From Streptomyces sp. NBC_01571 (GTDB lineage: Bacteria; Actinomycetota; Actinomycetes; Streptomycetales; Streptomycetaceae): 64,000 nucleotides of DNA. The position numbers and the translations under genes are program-made. The notes beneath the pieces were generated by a model, which was given only the letters and a program-made list of their open reading frames with translations, made no database searches and had not been told where the DNA came from. Below, in pieces: positions 27,318 through 37,873 of the stretch. Location of the stretch: assembly GCF_026339875.1 (NCBI RefSeq), contig NZ_JAPEPZ010000001.1:4092001-4156000 (forward strand), read 5' to 3'. Numbering within the stretch: the first letter of the stretch is position 1; each line of letters opens with the position of its first letter.

Positions 27318-28484
27318 ATGTCCCTGGACCACCGCCTCTCCCCCGAACTCGAGGAACTGCGCCGTACGGTGGAGGAGTTCGCGCACGACGTCGTGGCACC
27401 GAAGATCGGTGACTTCTACGAGCGGCACGAGTTCCCGTACGAGATCGTGCGGGAGATGGGCCGCATGGGCCTGTTCGGTCTGCCCTTCCCCGAGGAGTAC
27501 GGCGGCATGGGCGGCGACTACCTCGCCCTCGGCATCGCCCTGGAGGAACTCGCGCGCGTGGACTCCTCGGTGGCCATCACCCTGGAGGCCGGCGTCTCGC
27601 TCGGCGCGATGCCGATCCACCTCTTCGGCACCGACGCGCAGAAGGCCGAGTGGCTCCCCCGCCTGTGCTCCGGCGAGATCCTGGGCGCCTTCGGCCTGAC
27701 CGAGCCGGACGGCGGCTCGGACGCGGGCGCGACCCGGACGACGGCCCGGCTCGACCCGGACACGGACGAGTGGGTGATCAACGGCAGCAAGTGCTTCATC
27801 ACCAACTCGGGCACGGACATCACGGGCCTGGTGACGGTCACGGCGGTCACGGGCCGCAAACCCGACGGCAAGCCGCTGATCTCCGCGATCATCGTCCCCT
27901 CCGGCACCCCCGGCTTCACGGTGGCCGCGCCGTACTCGAAGGTCGGCTGGAACGCCTCGGACACCCGTGAGCTGTCCTTCGCCGACGTCCGTGTCCCGGC
28001 CGCGAACCTGCTGGGCGAGGAGGGCCGCGGGTACGCGCAGTTCCTCCGCATCCTGGACGAGGGCCGCATCGCCATCTCGGCCCTGGCGACGGGACTGGCC
28101 CAGGGCTGCGTGGACGAGTCCGTGAAGTACGCCAAGGAGCGGCACGCGTTCGGCCGGAACATCGGCGCGTACCAGGCCATCCAGTTCAAGATCGCGGACA
28201 TGGAGACGAGGGCCCACATGGCCCGCGTCGGCTGGCGCGACGCCGCCTCCCGGCTGGTCGCGGGTGAGCCCTTCAAGAAGGAGGCGGCGATCGCCAAGCT
28301 CTACTCCTCCACGATCGCCGTGGACAACGCCCGCGACGCCACGCAGATCCACGGCGGCTACGGCTTCATGAACGAGTACCCCGTGGCCCGCATGTGGCGC
28401 GACTCCAAGATCCTGGAGATCGGCGAGGGCACCAGCGAGGTGCAGCGGATGCTGATCGCGCGGGAGTTGGGGCTCACGGGCTGA
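27318..28484 (+). CDS. liuA: Acyl-CoA dehydrogenase, isovaleryl-CoA type
   Basis: 388 residues. Motifs of the family: FGLTEPDGGSDAGATRT, INGSKCFITNSG, the C-terminal QIHGGYGFMNEYPVARMWRD and IGEGTSEVQRMLIARE. The Glu in EGTSEVQ is the usual short- and medium-chain base position. By operon context it oxidises isovaleryl-CoA to 3-methylcrotonyl-CoA, feeding the carboxylase; broad branched-chain activity (as reported for Streptomyces acdH) is also possible. Last gene of the operon, followed by a strong terminator. Confidence 0.88.
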   Translation: MSLDHRLSPELEELRRTVEEFAHDVVAPKIGDFYERHEFPYEIVREMGRMGLFGLPFPEEYGGMGGDYLALGIALEELARVDSSVAITLEAGVSLGAMPIHLFGTDAQKAEWLPRLCSGEILGAFGLTEPDGGSDAGATRTTARLDPDTDEWVINGSKCFITNSGTDITGLVTVTAVTGRKPDGKPLISAIIVPSGTPGFTVAAPYSKVGWNASDTRELSFADVRVPAANLLGEEGRGYAQFLRILDEGRIAISALATGLAQGCVDESVKYAKERHAFGRNIGAYQAIQFKIADMETRAHMARVGWRDAASRLVAGEPFKKEAAIAKLYSSTIAVDNARDATQIHGGYGFMNEYPVARMWRDSKILEIGEGTSEVQRMLIARELGLTG

Positions 28485-28510
28485 GCGTCCCCCTGAGCCG
28501 AAGCCTTGTG

Positions 28511-28556
28511 AACAGCCCCCTGACCAGGACGCGTCCGCGCCGGTCAGGGGGCTGTT
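28511..28556 (+). terminator. Terminator of the liu operon
   Basis: Perfect 15-bp stem (AACAGCCCCCTGACC and its complement) around a 16-nt loop that itself contains the palindrome GGACGCGTCC, 26 bp after the operon. From 28557 to 28847 no gene is seen; that stretch lacks a ribosome site and steady codon bias. Confidence 0.85.
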
Positions 28557-28847
28557 CGGCCCGGGGGCACGAGCGCCCGGCCTACGGCGGCGGCCCGAAC
28601 CGCGCCCTCGTCGCCACCACTCCACCGGAACGGTCCGCGTCCGCGTCCGCGCAAGGGACGCGTCGACCCCCTGTCGGAGCGGGACGGACCTCGGCCCCTG
28701 GACGGCCGGCGCCCGCTCCGGCGACAGCCCGGTGACCAACTCCGGCACGTCGACGCCTCGAACGGCCTCGGCACGCTTCTCGGGCAGCGCTCCGGACCTG
28801 ACGGGTGGCACCGGCGAGCGGCCGGCACCCGGACCCTGGACAAGTGG

Positions 28848-28866
28848 TGAGGTTAGGCTAACCTAC
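28848..28866. promoter_or_regulatory. DmdR/IdeR-type iron box upstream of the siderophore lipoprotein gene
   Basis: TGAGGTTAGGCTAACCTAC matches the 19-bp actinobacterial iron box (TTAGGTTAGGCTAACCTAA) at all but the ends. It lies about 50 bp before the ATG. Iron-loaded DmdR1 would repress the gene here. Confidence 0.88.
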
Positions 28867-28918
28867 CTTTGAACTTGTCCGGCGGGCGCTCCGCCCCGTG
28901 CCGAAAGCAGTCACTCTC

Positions 28919-29971
28919 ATGTCCAACGCCCGTGCCACCCACCTCTCCCGCCGCGGCATCCTCGCCGCCGGCGGCGCCCTCGGCCTCGGTGCCGTCCTCG
29001 CCGCCTGTGGCGACGACGACGCGAAAAGCGGTGGCTCGGACTCGACGAGGGCGGCCGCCAAGTCCAAGTCCGGCCCCTGGACGTTCAAGGACGACCGCGG
29101 CACCACCGTGAAGCTCGACAGGACACCGGCGAACATCGTCGCCTTCACCGGTGTCGCCGCCGCGCTCCACGACTACGGCATCGAGGTCAAGGGCGTCTTC
29201 GGCCCGACCACGACCAAGGACGGCAAGGCCGATGTCCAGGCCGGCGACATGGACGTCACCAAGCTGACCGTGCTCGGCAACGAGTGGGGCCAGTTCAACA
29301 TCGAGAAGTACGCGGCCCTCGCGCCCGACGTGCTGATCTCCACGATGTTCGACGCCGCGGGCACCCTCTGGTACGTCCCGGAGGAGTCCAAGGACAAGAT
29401 CCTCAAGCTCGCGCCGAGTGTCGGCGTCTCCGTCTACGACCGCCAGATGCCGCAGTCCTTGGAGCGCATGTACGCGCTGGCCGAGTCCCTCGGCGCGGAC
29501 GTGAAGTCCGCCGCGGTCGTCGAGGCGAAGAAGAAGTTCGAGACGGCCGCCGAGCGGCTGCGCAAGGCCGCCAAGGCCCGTCCGGAGATCAAGGTCCTGG
29601 CCGGCTCCGCGAGCCAGGACATCTTCTACGTCTCCGGCTCGAACCTCTCCATCGACCTCGAGTACTTCAAGGCGCTCGGCGTGAACATCGTCGAACCCTC
29701 CGCCAAGGCCCTGAAGGCCAGCGGCGGCTGGTTCGAGAACCTGAGCTGGGAGAACGTCGACAAGTACCCGGCGGACGTCATCATCATGGACGACCGCAGC
29801 TCGATCATCCAGCCGGCCGACATCACCGAGGCCACCTGGAAGAAGCTGCCCGCCGTCAAGGCCGGCCAGGTCATCGCCCGCTCCCCCGAGCCGATCATCT
29901 CCTACGACAAGTGCACCCCGCTGCTCGACAACCTCGCCGAGGCCATCGAGAAGGCCAAGAAGGTCGCCTGA
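28919..29971 (+). CDS. desE: Ferric desferrioxamine-binding lipoprotein
   Basis: 350 residues. Double-Arg SRRGILAAGG then a hydrophobic stretch and lipobox LAAC, so it is exported (perhaps by Tat) and lipid-anchored. The rest is a type III periplasmic-binding fold: conserved TVKLDRTPANIVAFTGV, a long inter-domain helix, and a second lobe from about residue 200. Captures ferric desferrioxamines for import; no permease or ATPase gene is adjacent. GTG at 28898 is an alternative start. Controlled by the iron box just upstream. Named from position beside des genes and the family. Confidence 0.85.
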   Translation: MSNARATHLSRRGILAAGGALGLGAVLAACGDDDAKSGGSDSTRAAAKSKSGPWTFKDDRGTTVKLDRTPANIVAFTGVAAALHDYGIEVKGVFGPTTTKDGKADVQAGDMDVTKLTVLGNEWGQFNIEKYAALAPDVLISTMFDAAGTLWYVPEESKDKILKLAPSVGVSVYDRQMPQSLERMYALAESLGADVKSAAVVEAKKKFETAAERLRKAAKARPEIKVLAGSASQDIFYVSGSNLSIDLEYFKALGVNIVEPSAKALKASGGWFENLSWENVDKYPADVIIMDDRSSIIQPADITEATWKKLPAVKAGQVIARSPEPIISYDKCTPLLDNLAEAIEKAKKVA

Positions 29972-30011
29972 CACCCCGCCGCGCAACCCTGACCAGCACT
30001 CAGGAGTACTG

Positions 30012-30866
30012 ATGACGACGGCCGTCGCCTCCCCGTTCCGTTTCTTCTCCCTCCAGGTCGTACGGACGAGGCGGCTCGGCCCGTCGCTGGTCCGGGTCTC
30101 CTTCGCGGGCGCCGACCTGGACGCCTTCGTCTCCGGCGGCCGGGACCAGAGCCTCTCGCTCTTCCTGCCGCACCCCGGCCAGACCGACCCCGCCGTCCCC
30201 TTCGAACGAGGGGACAACTGGTGGCAGGGCTGGCGCGAACTCCCGGAGGACGTGCGGGCGGTGATGCGCTCTTACACCCTGCGGGCGCTGCGCCGCGACG
30301 CCGGGGGCCGTACGACCGGGATCGACATCGACTTCGTGCTGCACGGAGTGGAGCCGGACGCCGAGGTCCCCGCCGGTCCGGCGTCCCGGTGGGCCTCACG
30401 TGCGGCGGCGGGTGACCGCGTGGTCCTGCTCGGCCCGGCGGTCGAGGACAACCGGGCGATCCGCTTCCGGCCGCCCGCCGACGCCGATCTGATCGTGCTG
30501 TGGGCGGACGAGACCGCGCTGCCGGCCGCCTCCGCCATCCTGGAGTCGCTGCCGGCCGGCACCCGGGTCCGGGCCTGGCTGGAGGTCCAGCACCACGAGG
30601 ACGTCCAGGACCTGTCCGTCGCGGCCGACGCGGAGATCACCTGGCTCGTGCGCGACAGCGGCTCCCCCCTGGCCGCCGACGCCGTGCGGGCCGCCCGGAT
30701 ATCGTCCGCCGAGCGGCCGTACGCCTGGATCGCGGGCGAGTCCGGCTGCGTGAAGGAGATGCGCCGTCACCTCGTGCGCGAGCGTGGGATCGACCGCAGG
30801 CGCGTCACCTTCGTTGGCTACTGGCGGCGCGGGCTGACGGAGGAGCAGCTGCGCGAGGAGGAGTAG
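30012..30866 (+). CDS. Siderophore-interacting protein (FAD ferric-siderophore reductase)
   Basis: 284 residues, SIP family. The FAD-binding domain has MRSYTLRAL (RxYT motif) and a preceding barrel; the C-terminal NAD-binding-like half has AWIAGESGCVKEMRRHLV. Expected to reduce the iron of imported ferric desferrioxamine so it is released in the cytoplasm. AGGAG precedes the ATG. It follows the lipoprotein gene by 40 bp with no terminator, so both probably share the iron-box promoter. Confidence 0.88.
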   Translation: MTTAVASPFRFFSLQVVRTRRLGPSLVRVSFAGADLDAFVSGGRDQSLSLFLPHPGQTDPAVPFERGDNWWQGWRELPEDVRAVMRSYTLRALRRDAGGRTTGIDIDFVLHGVEPDAEVPAGPASRWASRAAAGDRVVLLGPAVEDNRAIRFRPPADADLIVLWADETALPAASAILESLPAGTRVRAWLEVQHHEDVQDLSVAADAEITWLVRDSGSPLAADAVRAARISSAERPYAWIAGESGCVKEMRRHLVRERGIDRRRVTFVGYWRRGLTEEQLREEE

Positions 30867-31004
30867 CGGAGGGACGGCCGCGCGGACGGGACGGGTACGC
30901 GCCCGCCCGCGCCGACGTGCCGCCCGCCGCGCCACCTACGGGTGAGGCCCGTCAAACAGAGGCGTACGTCACTGCCGAGAGCCGGGGAACAGGGTCGCGG
31001 AAGT

Positions 31005-31029
31005 AACTTAGGTTAGGCTAACCTAAGTT
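31005..31029. promoter_or_regulatory. DmdR/IdeR iron box upstream of desA
   Basis: A perfect 25-bp palindrome centred on 31017, whose core TTAGGTTAGGCTAACCTAA is the exact consensus iron box. It lies 113 bp before desA. The 275-bp spacer after the reductase gene holds only this and a CT-rich leader (31040-31080). Confidence 0.92.
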
Positions 31030-31141
31030 GAAAGACGCGACTCCGCCCCTCTCGTCTTCCCGCCCTCTCGCCCTCTCGCCCGAGCCGTCCCTCCGCCACG
31101 CCGCCCGGACGCTCCCTCTTCCCCGCACGGAGGACCCCCAC

Positions 31142-32584
31142 ATGCGCTCGCACCTGCTCAATGACAGGACCGCGGAGCGGTATCGCCGCTCCGTGACCGA
31201 AGGAATCGAGCGGGTGGCGGCCAAACTCGCCACCACCGACCGTCCGTTCACGGGCGTCACGGTCGACGCCCTCGCGCCCCGCATCGAACGGATCGACCTG
31301 GACCGCCCGCTGCACGACACCGGCGCGGTCCTCGACGAACTGGAGGAGGTCTACCTCCGGGACGCGATCTACTTCCACCACCCCCGCTACCTCGCACACC
31401 TCAACTGCCCGGTCGTCATACCGGCCGTGCTCGGCGAGGCCGTGCTGTCCGCCGTCAACTCCTCCCTGGACACCTGGGACCAGTCGGCCGGCGGCACCCT
31501 CATCGAGCGCAGGCTCATCGACTGGACCAACGAGCGCATCGGCCTCGGACCCGCCGCCGACGGCGTGTTCACCAGCGGCGGCAGCCAGTCCAACCTGCAG
31601 GCACTGCTGCTGGCCCGCGAGGAGGCCAAGACCGACAACCTCGCCCGACTGCGCGTCTTCGCCTCCGAGGCCGGCCACTTCAGCGTCAAGAAGTCGGCGA
31701 AACTCCTCGGCCTGAGCCCCGACTCCGTCGTGTCGATCCCCGTCGACCACGACAAGCGCATGCAGACCCTCGCGCTCGCCCGCGAACTGGAGCGCTGCAA
31801 GAACGAGGGCCTGGTCCCGATGGCGGTCGTCGCGACCGCGGGCACCACCGACTTCGGCTCCATCGACCCGCTGCCCGGGATAGCCGAGCTGTGCGCCCGG
31901 TTCGGGGCCTGGATGCACGTCGACGCCGCCTACGGCTGCGGACTGCTCACCTCGCTGAAGAACCGGGACCGCATCGACGGCATCGAGCGCGCCGACTCCG
32001 TCACCGTCGACTACCACAAGTCCTTCTTCCAGCCGGTGAGTTCGTCCGCCGTGCTGGTACGCGACGCCTCGACCCTGCGCCACGCCACCTACCACGCGGA
32101 GTATCTGAACCCGCGCCGCATGGTCGAGGAGCGCATCCCCAACCAGGTCGACAAGTCCCTGCAGACCACCCGCCGCTTCGACGCGCTCAAGCTGTGGATG
32201 ACGCTGCGGGTGATGGGCGCCGACGGCATCGGCGAACTCTTCGACGAGGTCTGCGACCTGGCACAGGGGGGCTGGCGGCTCCTCGCCGCCGACCCGCGCT
32301 TCGACGTGGTGGTCGAGCCCTCGCTTTCCACCCTGGTCTTCCGGTTCATCCCGGCCGCCGTCACCGACCCGTCCGAGATCGACCGCGCCAACCTCTACGC
32401 CCGCAAGGCCCTGTTCGCCTCCGGTGACGCCGTCGTGGCGGGCACCAAGGTCGGCGGACGCCACTACCTGAAGTTCACCCTGCTCAACCCCGAGACGACG
32501 GTCGCCGACATCGCCGCCGTCCTCGGTCTGATCGCCGGCCACGCCGAGCAGTACCTGGGAGAGTCCCTTGACCGCGCTTCCTGA
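31142..32584 (+). CDS. desA: Lysine decarboxylase, desferrioxamine biosynthesis
   Basis: 480 residues, the known DesA length. Group II PLP decarboxylase: [11 protein letters not shown] (Asp261 binds the pyridine N) and [12 protein letters not shown] with the Schiff-base Lys293; [13 protein letters not shown] near 140. Makes cadaverine from lysine, step one of desferrioxamine synthesis. ATG follows GGAGG. Start of the desABCD operon; the next gene overlaps it by 17 bp. Confidence 0.95.
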   Translation: MRSHLLNDRTAERYRRSVTEGIERVAAKLATTDRPFTGVTVDALAPRIERIDLDRPLHDTGAVLDELEEVYLRDAIYFHHPRYLAHLNCPVVIPAVLGEAVLSAVNSSLDTWDQSAGGTLIERRLIDWTNERIGLGPAADGVFTSGGSQSNLQALLLAREEAKTDNLARLRVFASEAGHFSVKKSAKLLGLSPDSVVSIPVDHDKRMQTLALARELERCKNEGLVPMAVVATAGTTDFGSIDPLPGIAELCARFGAWMHVDAAYGCGLLTSLKNRDRIDGIERADSVTVDYHKSFFQPVSSSAVLVRDASTLRHATYHAEYLNPRRMVEERIPNQVDKSLQTTRRFDALKLWMTLRVMGADGIGELFDEVCDLAQGGWRLLAADPRFDVVVEPSLSTLVFRFIPAAVTDPSEIDRANLYARKALFASGDAVVAGTKVGGRHYLKFTLLNPETTVADIAAVLGLIAGHAEQYLGESLDRAS

Positions 32585-33860
32585 ATTCGTCGAAGGCACC
32601 GGAAAGACGCACGACTTCGTAGGGATCGGTCTCGGCCCCTTCAACCTCGGTCTGGCCTGCCTGACCGAGCCGATCGCCGAACTGGACGGCGTCTTCCTGG
32701 AGTCCAAGCCGGACTTCGAATGGCACTCCGGGATGTTCCTGGAGGGCGCGCACCTGCAGACCCCGTTCATGTCGGACCTGGTGACCCTCGCCGACCCGAC
32801 CTCCCCGTACTCCTTCCTCAACTACCTGAAGGAATCGGGCCGTCTGTACGCGTTCTACATCCGCGAGAACTTCTACCCGCTGCGGGTCGAGTACGACGAC
32901 TACTGCCGCTGGGCCGCGTCGAAACTCTCCTGCGTCCGCTTCTCCACCACGGTCGCCGAGGTGACGTACGAGGACGCGGCCGGGGTCTACGCCGTACGGA
33001 CCGAGGCCGGTGAGACCTACCGCGCCCGGCACCTGGTCCTCGGCACGGGCACCCCGCCGCACATCCCCGAGGCCTGCGCGGACCTCGGCGGGGACTTCAT
33101 CCACAACTCCCGCTACCTGCGGCACAAGAGGGAGTTGCAGTCGAAGGAGTCGATCACGCTGGTCGGCAGCGGGCAGTCCGCCGCCGAGATCTACTACGAC
33201 CTGCTCAGCGAGATCGACGTCCACGGCTATCGGCTGAACTGGGTCACCCGCTCCCCGCGTTTCTTCCCCCTCGAATACACCAAGCTCACGCTGGAGATGA
33301 CCTCCCCGGAGTACATCGACTACTTCCACGCGCTGCCCGAGCAGACCCGCTACCGCCTCCAGACAGAGCAGAAGGGCCTGTTCAAGGGCATCGACGGCGA
33401 GCTGATCGACGCGATCTTCGACCTGCTCTACCAGAAGAACCTCGGTGGCCCCGTCCCCACCCGGCTGCTCACCAACTCGGCCCTGAACAGCGTGCGTCAC
33501 GAGCACGGCGAATACACCCTCGGCCTGCGCCAGGAGGAGCAGGGCAAGGACTACGAGCTGCGTTCGGAAGGCCTGATCCTGGCCACCGGCTACAAGTACA
33601 CCGAGCCCGCGTTCCTGGCACCGGTCCGCGACCGGCTGCGCTACGACACCCGCGGCAACTTCGACGTCGCCCGCAACTACGCCATCGACACCACCGGGCG
33701 CGGCGTCTTCCTCCAGAACGCCGGCGTGCACACGCACAGCATCACCAGCCCCGACCTGGGCATGGGCGCCTACCGCAACGCGTCCATCATCCGTGAGCTG
33801 CTCGGCACCGAGTACTACCCGGTCGAGAAGTCGATCGCGTTCCAGGAGTTCACCGTATGA
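32568..33860 (+). CDS. desB: Cadaverine N-monooxygenase
   Basis: 430 residues. FAD motif [10 protein letters not shown] at 19-28 and NADPH motif [10 protein letters not shown] near 198-207, as in lysine/ornithine N-hydroxylases. Converts cadaverine to N-hydroxycadaverine. The start is a rare TTG at 32568, 4 nt after GGGAGAG, inside the end of desA; no better start exists before the FAD motif. Overlaps desC by ATGA. Confidence 0.93.
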   Translation: MTALPEFVEGTGKTHDFVGIGLGPFNLGLACLTEPIAELDGVFLESKPDFEWHSGMFLEGAHLQTPFMSDLVTLADPTSPYSFLNYLKESGRLYAFYIRENFYPLRVEYDDYCRWAASKLSCVRFSTTVAEVTYEDAAGVYAVRTEAGETYRARHLVLGTGTPPHIPEACADLGGDFIHNSRYLRHKRELQSKESITLVGSGQSAAEIYYDLLSEIDVHGYRLNWVTRSPRFFPLEYTKLTLEMTSPEYIDYFHALPEQTRYRLQTEQKGLFKGIDGELIDAIFDLLYQKNLGGPVPTRLLTNSALNSVRHEHGEYTLGLRQEEQGKDYELRSEGLILATGYKYTEPAFLAPVRDRLRYDTRGNFDVARNYAIDTTGRGVFLQNAGVHTHSITSPDLGMGAYRNASIIRELLGTEYYPVEKSIAFQEFTV

Positions 33861-34405
33861 GCCGCACCGGCATAGGCGTCCTCACCGTCCGCCCGCTCGA
33901 TCCGATCCAGGACGCCGGGCTGCTGCACGGCTGGGTGACGCACCCCAAGTCCGCGTTCTGGATGATGCAGGACGCGAAACTGCACGACGTGGAGCGCGAG
34001 TACATGGCCATCGCGGCCGCCGAGCACCACCACGCGTACCTCGGGCTGCGCGACGGCGAGCCCGCGTTCCTGATGGAGAGGTACGACCCGCGCCACGTCG
34101 AACTGGTCGGCCTGTACGAGCCCGAGCCCGGCGACGTCGGCATGCACTTCCTGGTCGCGCCGACCGACACGCCCGTGCACGGTTTCACCCGGGCCGTGAT
34201 CACGACGGTGATGAAGCACCTGTTCGCCGACCCGACGACCCGGCGTGTCGTCGTCGAGCCCGACGTGGGCAACACGGCCGTGCACGCGCTCAACGAGGCC
34301 GTCGGCTTCGTGGCCGAGCGGGAGATCCAGAAGCCCGAGAAGCGCGCCCTGCTGAGCTTCTGCACGCGGGAGCGGTTCGAGGCAGTGGTAGGAGCAGCCG
34401 TATGA
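33857..34405 (+). CDS. desC: N-hydroxycadaverine acyltransferase
   Basis: 182 residues, GNAT-type siderophore acyltransferase (IucB-like). Contains [19 protein letters not shown] and [22 protein letters not shown], the CoA-binding end of the fold. Adds acetyl or succinyl from CoA to N-hydroxycadaverine. Translationally coupled to desB and desD by ATGA overlaps on both sides. Confidence 0.93.
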   Translation: MSRTGIGVLTVRPLDPIQDAGLLHGWVTHPKSAFWMMQDAKLHDVEREYMAIAAAEHHHAYLGLRDGEPAFLMERYDPRHVELVGLYEPEPGDVGMHFLVAPTDTPVHGFTRAVITTVMKHLFADPTTRRVVVEPDVGNTAVHALNEAVGFVAEREIQKPEKRALLSFCTRERFEAVVGAAV

Positions 34406-36174
34406 CCCTGTCCGACGCCGTGTCCCACCTCTCCCCCGAACGCTGGGAGCACGCCAACCGCCTCCTCGTCCGCAAGGCTCTCGCCGAGTTCGCCCACGAG
34501 CGGCTGATCACACCGGAGGGCGCCGGTGACGACGGATACGTCGTCCACAGCGACGACGGCCTGACCCGCTACGGGTTCACCGCGACCGTCCGCTCCCTCG
34601 ACCACTGGCAGATCGACGCCGAGTCGATCACCCGTCACCGCGACGGGGCCGAACTGCCGCTCGCGGCACTGGACTTCTTCATCGAGCTGAAGAAGTCGCT
34701 CGGTCTGAGCGACGAGGTCCTGCCGGTCTATCTGGAGGAGATCTCCTCCACCCTCTCGGGCACCTGCTTCAAACTCACCAAACCGCAGGTCGCCTCGGCC
34801 GAACTCATCCGGGCGGGGTTCCAGGCGATCGAGACGGGCATGACCGAGGGCCACCCCTGCTTCGTCGCCAACAACGGGCGGCTCGGCTTCGGTGTCCACG
34901 AGTACCTGTCCTACGCGCCCGAGACCGCGAGCCCGGTCCGGCTGGTGTGGCTGGCCGCGCACCGCTCCCGGGCCGCGTTCACCGCGGGTGCGGGCATCGC
35001 GTACGAGTCCTTCGTACGCGAGGAGCTCGGCGAGCCGGCCCTGACACGGTTCGCCACCACGCTCACCGGCCAGGGGCTCGACCCGGAGGACTACCTCCTG
35101 ATCCCCGTCCACCCGTGGCAGTGGTGGAACAAACTCTCGGTGACCTTCGCGGCCGAGGTCGCCCGGCGTCACCTGGTGTGCCTGGGCGAGGGGGACGACG
35201 AGTATCTGGCCCAGCAGTCGATCCGCACGTTCTTCAACACGTCGAGTCCCGAGAAGCACTATGTGAAGACCGCTCTGTCGGTCCTCAACATGGGCTTCAT
35301 GCGCGGGCTTTCGGCCGCGTACATGGAGGCGACGCCGGCGATCAACGACTGGCTGGCCCAGCTCGTCGAGAACGACCCGGTGCTCAGGTCCACCGGCCTG
35401 TCGATCATCCGCGAACGTGCCGCCGTCGGTTACCGCCACCTGGAGTACGAGGCCGCCACCGACCGCTACTCGCCGTACCGCAAGATGCTCGCCGCCCTGT
35501 GGCGGGAGAGCCCGGTGGCCTCCCTCCAGGAGGGCGAGACCCTGGCGACGATGGCCTCCCTGGTCCATGTCGACCACGAGGGCGCCTCCTTCGCGGGCGC
35601 GCTCATCGAGCGGTCGGGGCTGACGCCGGTGGAGTGGCTGCGCGGCTATCTGCACGCCTACCTCACGCCGCTGCTGCACAGCTTCTACGCCTACGACCTC
35701 GCCTACATGCCGCACGGCGAGAACGTCATCCTCGTCCTCAGGGACGGTGCCGTGCAGCGCGCGGTCTACAAGGACATCGCGGAGGAGATCGTCGTCATGG
35801 ATCCGCAGGCGGTGCTGCCGCCCGCGGTCGAGCGGATCCGCGTCGAGGTCCCCGAGGACAAGAAGCTCCTGTCGATCTTCACGGACGTCTTCGACTGCTT
35901 CTTCCGCTTCCTGGCGGCGAACCTCGCGGCCGAGGGCATCCTCGACGAGGACGTCTTCTGGCGGACGGTCGCCGAGTCGGTGCGCGCGTACCAGGACTCG
36001 ACGCCCGAACTCGCGGACAGGTTCGCGCAGTACGACCTGTTCGCGCCCGAGTTCGCGCTGTCCTGCCTCAACCGGCTCCAACTGCGGGACAACCGGCAGA
36101 TGGTGGATCTGTCGGATCCGTCCGGAGCGCTGCAACTGGTCGGCGCCCTGAGGAACCCGATCGCGGGCCGATGA
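34402..36174 (+). CDS. desD: NRPS-independent siderophore synthetase
   Basis: 590 residues, IucA/IucC family. Nucleotide-binding region STLSGTCFKLTKPQ, HPWQWW and IRTFFNTSSPEKHYVKT, and a C-terminal FhuF-like reductase-related part (HGENVILVLRDG). Joins and cyclises succinyl-hydroxycadaverine units to desferrioxamine E, or makes linear forms such as B. Last gene of the operon; followed directly by a shared hairpin. Confidence 0.94.
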   Translation: MTLSDAVSHLSPERWEHANRLLVRKALAEFAHERLITPEGAGDDGYVVHSDDGLTRYGFTATVRSLDHWQIDAESITRHRDGAELPLAALDFFIELKKSLGLSDEVLPVYLEEISSTLSGTCFKLTKPQVASAELIRAGFQAIETGMTEGHPCFVANNGRLGFGVHEYLSYAPETASPVRLVWLAAHRSRAAFTAGAGIAYESFVREELGEPALTRFATTLTGQGLDPEDYLLIPVHPWQWWNKLSVTFAAEVARRHLVCLGEGDDEYLAQQSIRTFFNTSSPEKHYVKTALSVLNMGFMRGLSAAYMEATPAINDWLAQLVENDPVLRSTGLSIIRERAAVGYRHLEYEAATDRYSPYRKMLAALWRESPVASLQEGETLATMASLVHVDHEGASFAGALIERSGLTPVEWLRGYLHAYLTPLLHSFYAYDLAYMPHGENVILVLRDGAVQRAVYKDIAEEIVVMDPQAVLPPAVERIRVEVPEDKKLLSIFTDVFDCFFRFLAANLAAEGILDEDVFWRTVAESVRAYQDSTPELADRFAQYDLFAPEFALSCLNRLQLRDNRQMVDLSDPSGALQLVGALRNPIAGR

Positions 36175-36179
36175 GCCGG

Positions 36180-36209
36180 GGGGCTCAGGGGACGGTCCCC
36201 CTGAGCCCC
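36180..36209. terminator. Hairpin between desD and the hexosaminidase gene
   Basis: 12-bp stem (GGGGCTCAGGGG with CCCCTGAGCCCC) and short loop in the 54-bp gap between convergent genes; it can serve both. Confidence 0.8.
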
Positions 36210-36228
36210 ACCTCCGTTTCACCGGATG

Positions 36229-37815
36229 TCAGACGCCGGGCCAGGGAACCTGCGGCGACCTGTAGTAGCCGATGCCCAGCGCTTCCCAGCGCGGCCCCTG
36301 GGCCGCGAGCCGCACCTTGTAGGTGTCCCAGTCGTGCGTCGAGGCGGGCGACCAGCCGAGTTCGGCCACTCCGGGCAGCCGCGGGAAGGCCATGTAGTCG
36401 ATGTCCGCTCCGGTGACGAGGGTCTCCGTCCACAGCGGCGCCTCGACGCCCCGGATCGCCGACGCGGGCGCGCCGGGAAGGTAGGTGCCGGGATCCCAGT
36501 CGTACGCGCGCTTCACCTCGACCAGGCCCGCCCAGTCCTGCCCGAGCGGGGTGTCCTGCGTGTACTTCATGTCGAGGTAGATCCGGTCGGCCGGCGACAG
36601 CACGACCCCCGTCCCGTTCCGCGCGGCCTGCGCGACCTGCTCCTTCTCCGCGGCGCTGGTGTCGTCGAGCCCCCAGTACTGCGCGATCGCGCCCTTCGCC
36701 GGGGTGGCCCCGGTCAGCTGGTGCCAGCCGATCACCTTCTTGCCGTACTTGGCGACGAGTGGCTGCACCTTGTCCATGAAGGTCACGTAGTCGGCGTGGC
36801 TGGTGGAGTGGGCCTCGTCCCCGCCGATGTGGAGGTACTCGCCGGGCGTGAGCGCGGCCAGCTCCCGGATGACGTCGTCCACGAAGTCGTACGTCGCCGG
36901 CTTGGCCACGCACAGCGAGCTGAAGCCGACTTCGGTGCCGGTGTAGAGCGGCGGCGCGGTCCCGTCGCAGTTCAGCCCGGCGTACGAGGCGAGCGCGGCG
37001 TTGGTGTGCCCCGGCATGTCGATCTCCGGAACGACGTCCAGATAGCGCTCGGCGGCGTACCGCACGATCTCCCGGTACTGGGCCTTGGTGTAGAAGCCGC
37101 CGGGTCCGCCGCCGACCTGGGTGGAGCCGCCGTACGCGGCGAGCCGGGGCCAGGAGTCGACGGCGATGCGCCAGCCCTGGTCGTCGCTCAGGTGCAGATG
37201 CAGCTTGTTGATCTTGTACAGGGCCAGCTCGTCGATGTACCGCTCGACCTGGGCGACGGTGAAGAAGTGCCGGGAGACGTCCAGCATCGCGCCGCGGTAG
37301 CCGTAGCGCGGGGTGTCCTCGATGGTGCCGCCCGCGACCAGCCAGGGGCCCGGCTGCACGGAGTCGCTCTCGACGGCGGCCGGGAGGAGCTGGCGCAGGG
37401 TCTGCACGCCGTGGAAGAGACCGGCGGGTCTGCCCGCGGTGATGGTGATGCCGTTTCTGCCGCTGTCCAGCCGGTACCCCTCGGCACCCAGGCTCCGGTC
37501 ACCGAGCCGCAGCCGGATGCCGCCGGTGCCCCGGTCGGTGACCGGCAGCCGGTAGCCGGTGGAGGGCCGCAGGACGCCGGCCAGGTACGCGCCGACCCGG
37601 CGGACCTCACGCGAGTCGTCGACCCGGATGCGGGTGTCCCGGGTGATGCCGTACGGTGACCCGCCCGCGTCGACCGAGGCGGGCGCCGGGACAACCCGGC
37701 CCAGCGGGACGGCTGTTCGGCCGGCAGCGGAGGATGTCGCGCCGACGACGGAGATGCTTGCGGCCGCCACGAGCAGCAGCGTACCGAGAAGGCGGGGCGT
37801 TCTGTGCTGTCTCAC
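36229..37815 (-). CDS. Secreted family 20 beta-N-acetylhexosaminidase
   Basis: 528 residues from a GTG with GGGAG 7 nt upstream. Sec signal to about residue 31. An N-terminal GH20b alpha/beta domain (40-165) and the catalytic TIM barrel with HLHLSDDQGWR, EIDMPGH and the catalytic pair HIGGDEAH (Asp333, Glu334). Uses substrate-assisted catalysis to release GlcNAc from chitobiose and similar sugars outside the cell. A DasR-like operator lies about 60 bp upstream of the start. Confidence 0.92.
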   Translation of the reverse strand: MRQHRTPRLLGTLLLVAAASISVVGATSSAAGRTAVPLGRVVPAPASVDAGGSPYGITRDTRIRVDDSREVRRVGAYLAGVLRPSTGYRLPVTDRGTGGIRLRLGDRSLGAEGYRLDSGRNGITITAGRPAGLFHGVQTLRQLLPAAVESDSVQPGPWLVAGGTIEDTPRYGYRGAMLDVSRHFFTVAQVERYIDELALYKINKLHLHLSDDQGWRIAVDSWPRLAAYGGSTQVGGGPGGFYTKAQYREIVRYAAERYLDVVPEIDMPGHTNAALASYAGLNCDGTAPPLYTGTEVGFSSLCVAKPATYDFVDDVIRELAALTPGEYLHIGGDEAHSTSHADYVTFMDKVQPLVAKYGKKVIGWHQLTGATPAKGAIAQYWGLDDTSAAEKEQVAQAARNGTGVVLSPADRIYLDMKYTQDTPLGQDWAGLVEVKRAYDWDPGTYLPGAPASAIRGVEAPLWTETLVTGADIDYMAFPRLPGVAELGWSPASTHDWDTYKVRLAAQGPRWEALGIGYYRSPQVPWPGV

Positions 37816-37873
37816 ATGCGCTCCCTTCAGGTCCCACGAGCTGTCATGAGCCCCTTGGCTTCCCTGGGCTCCA

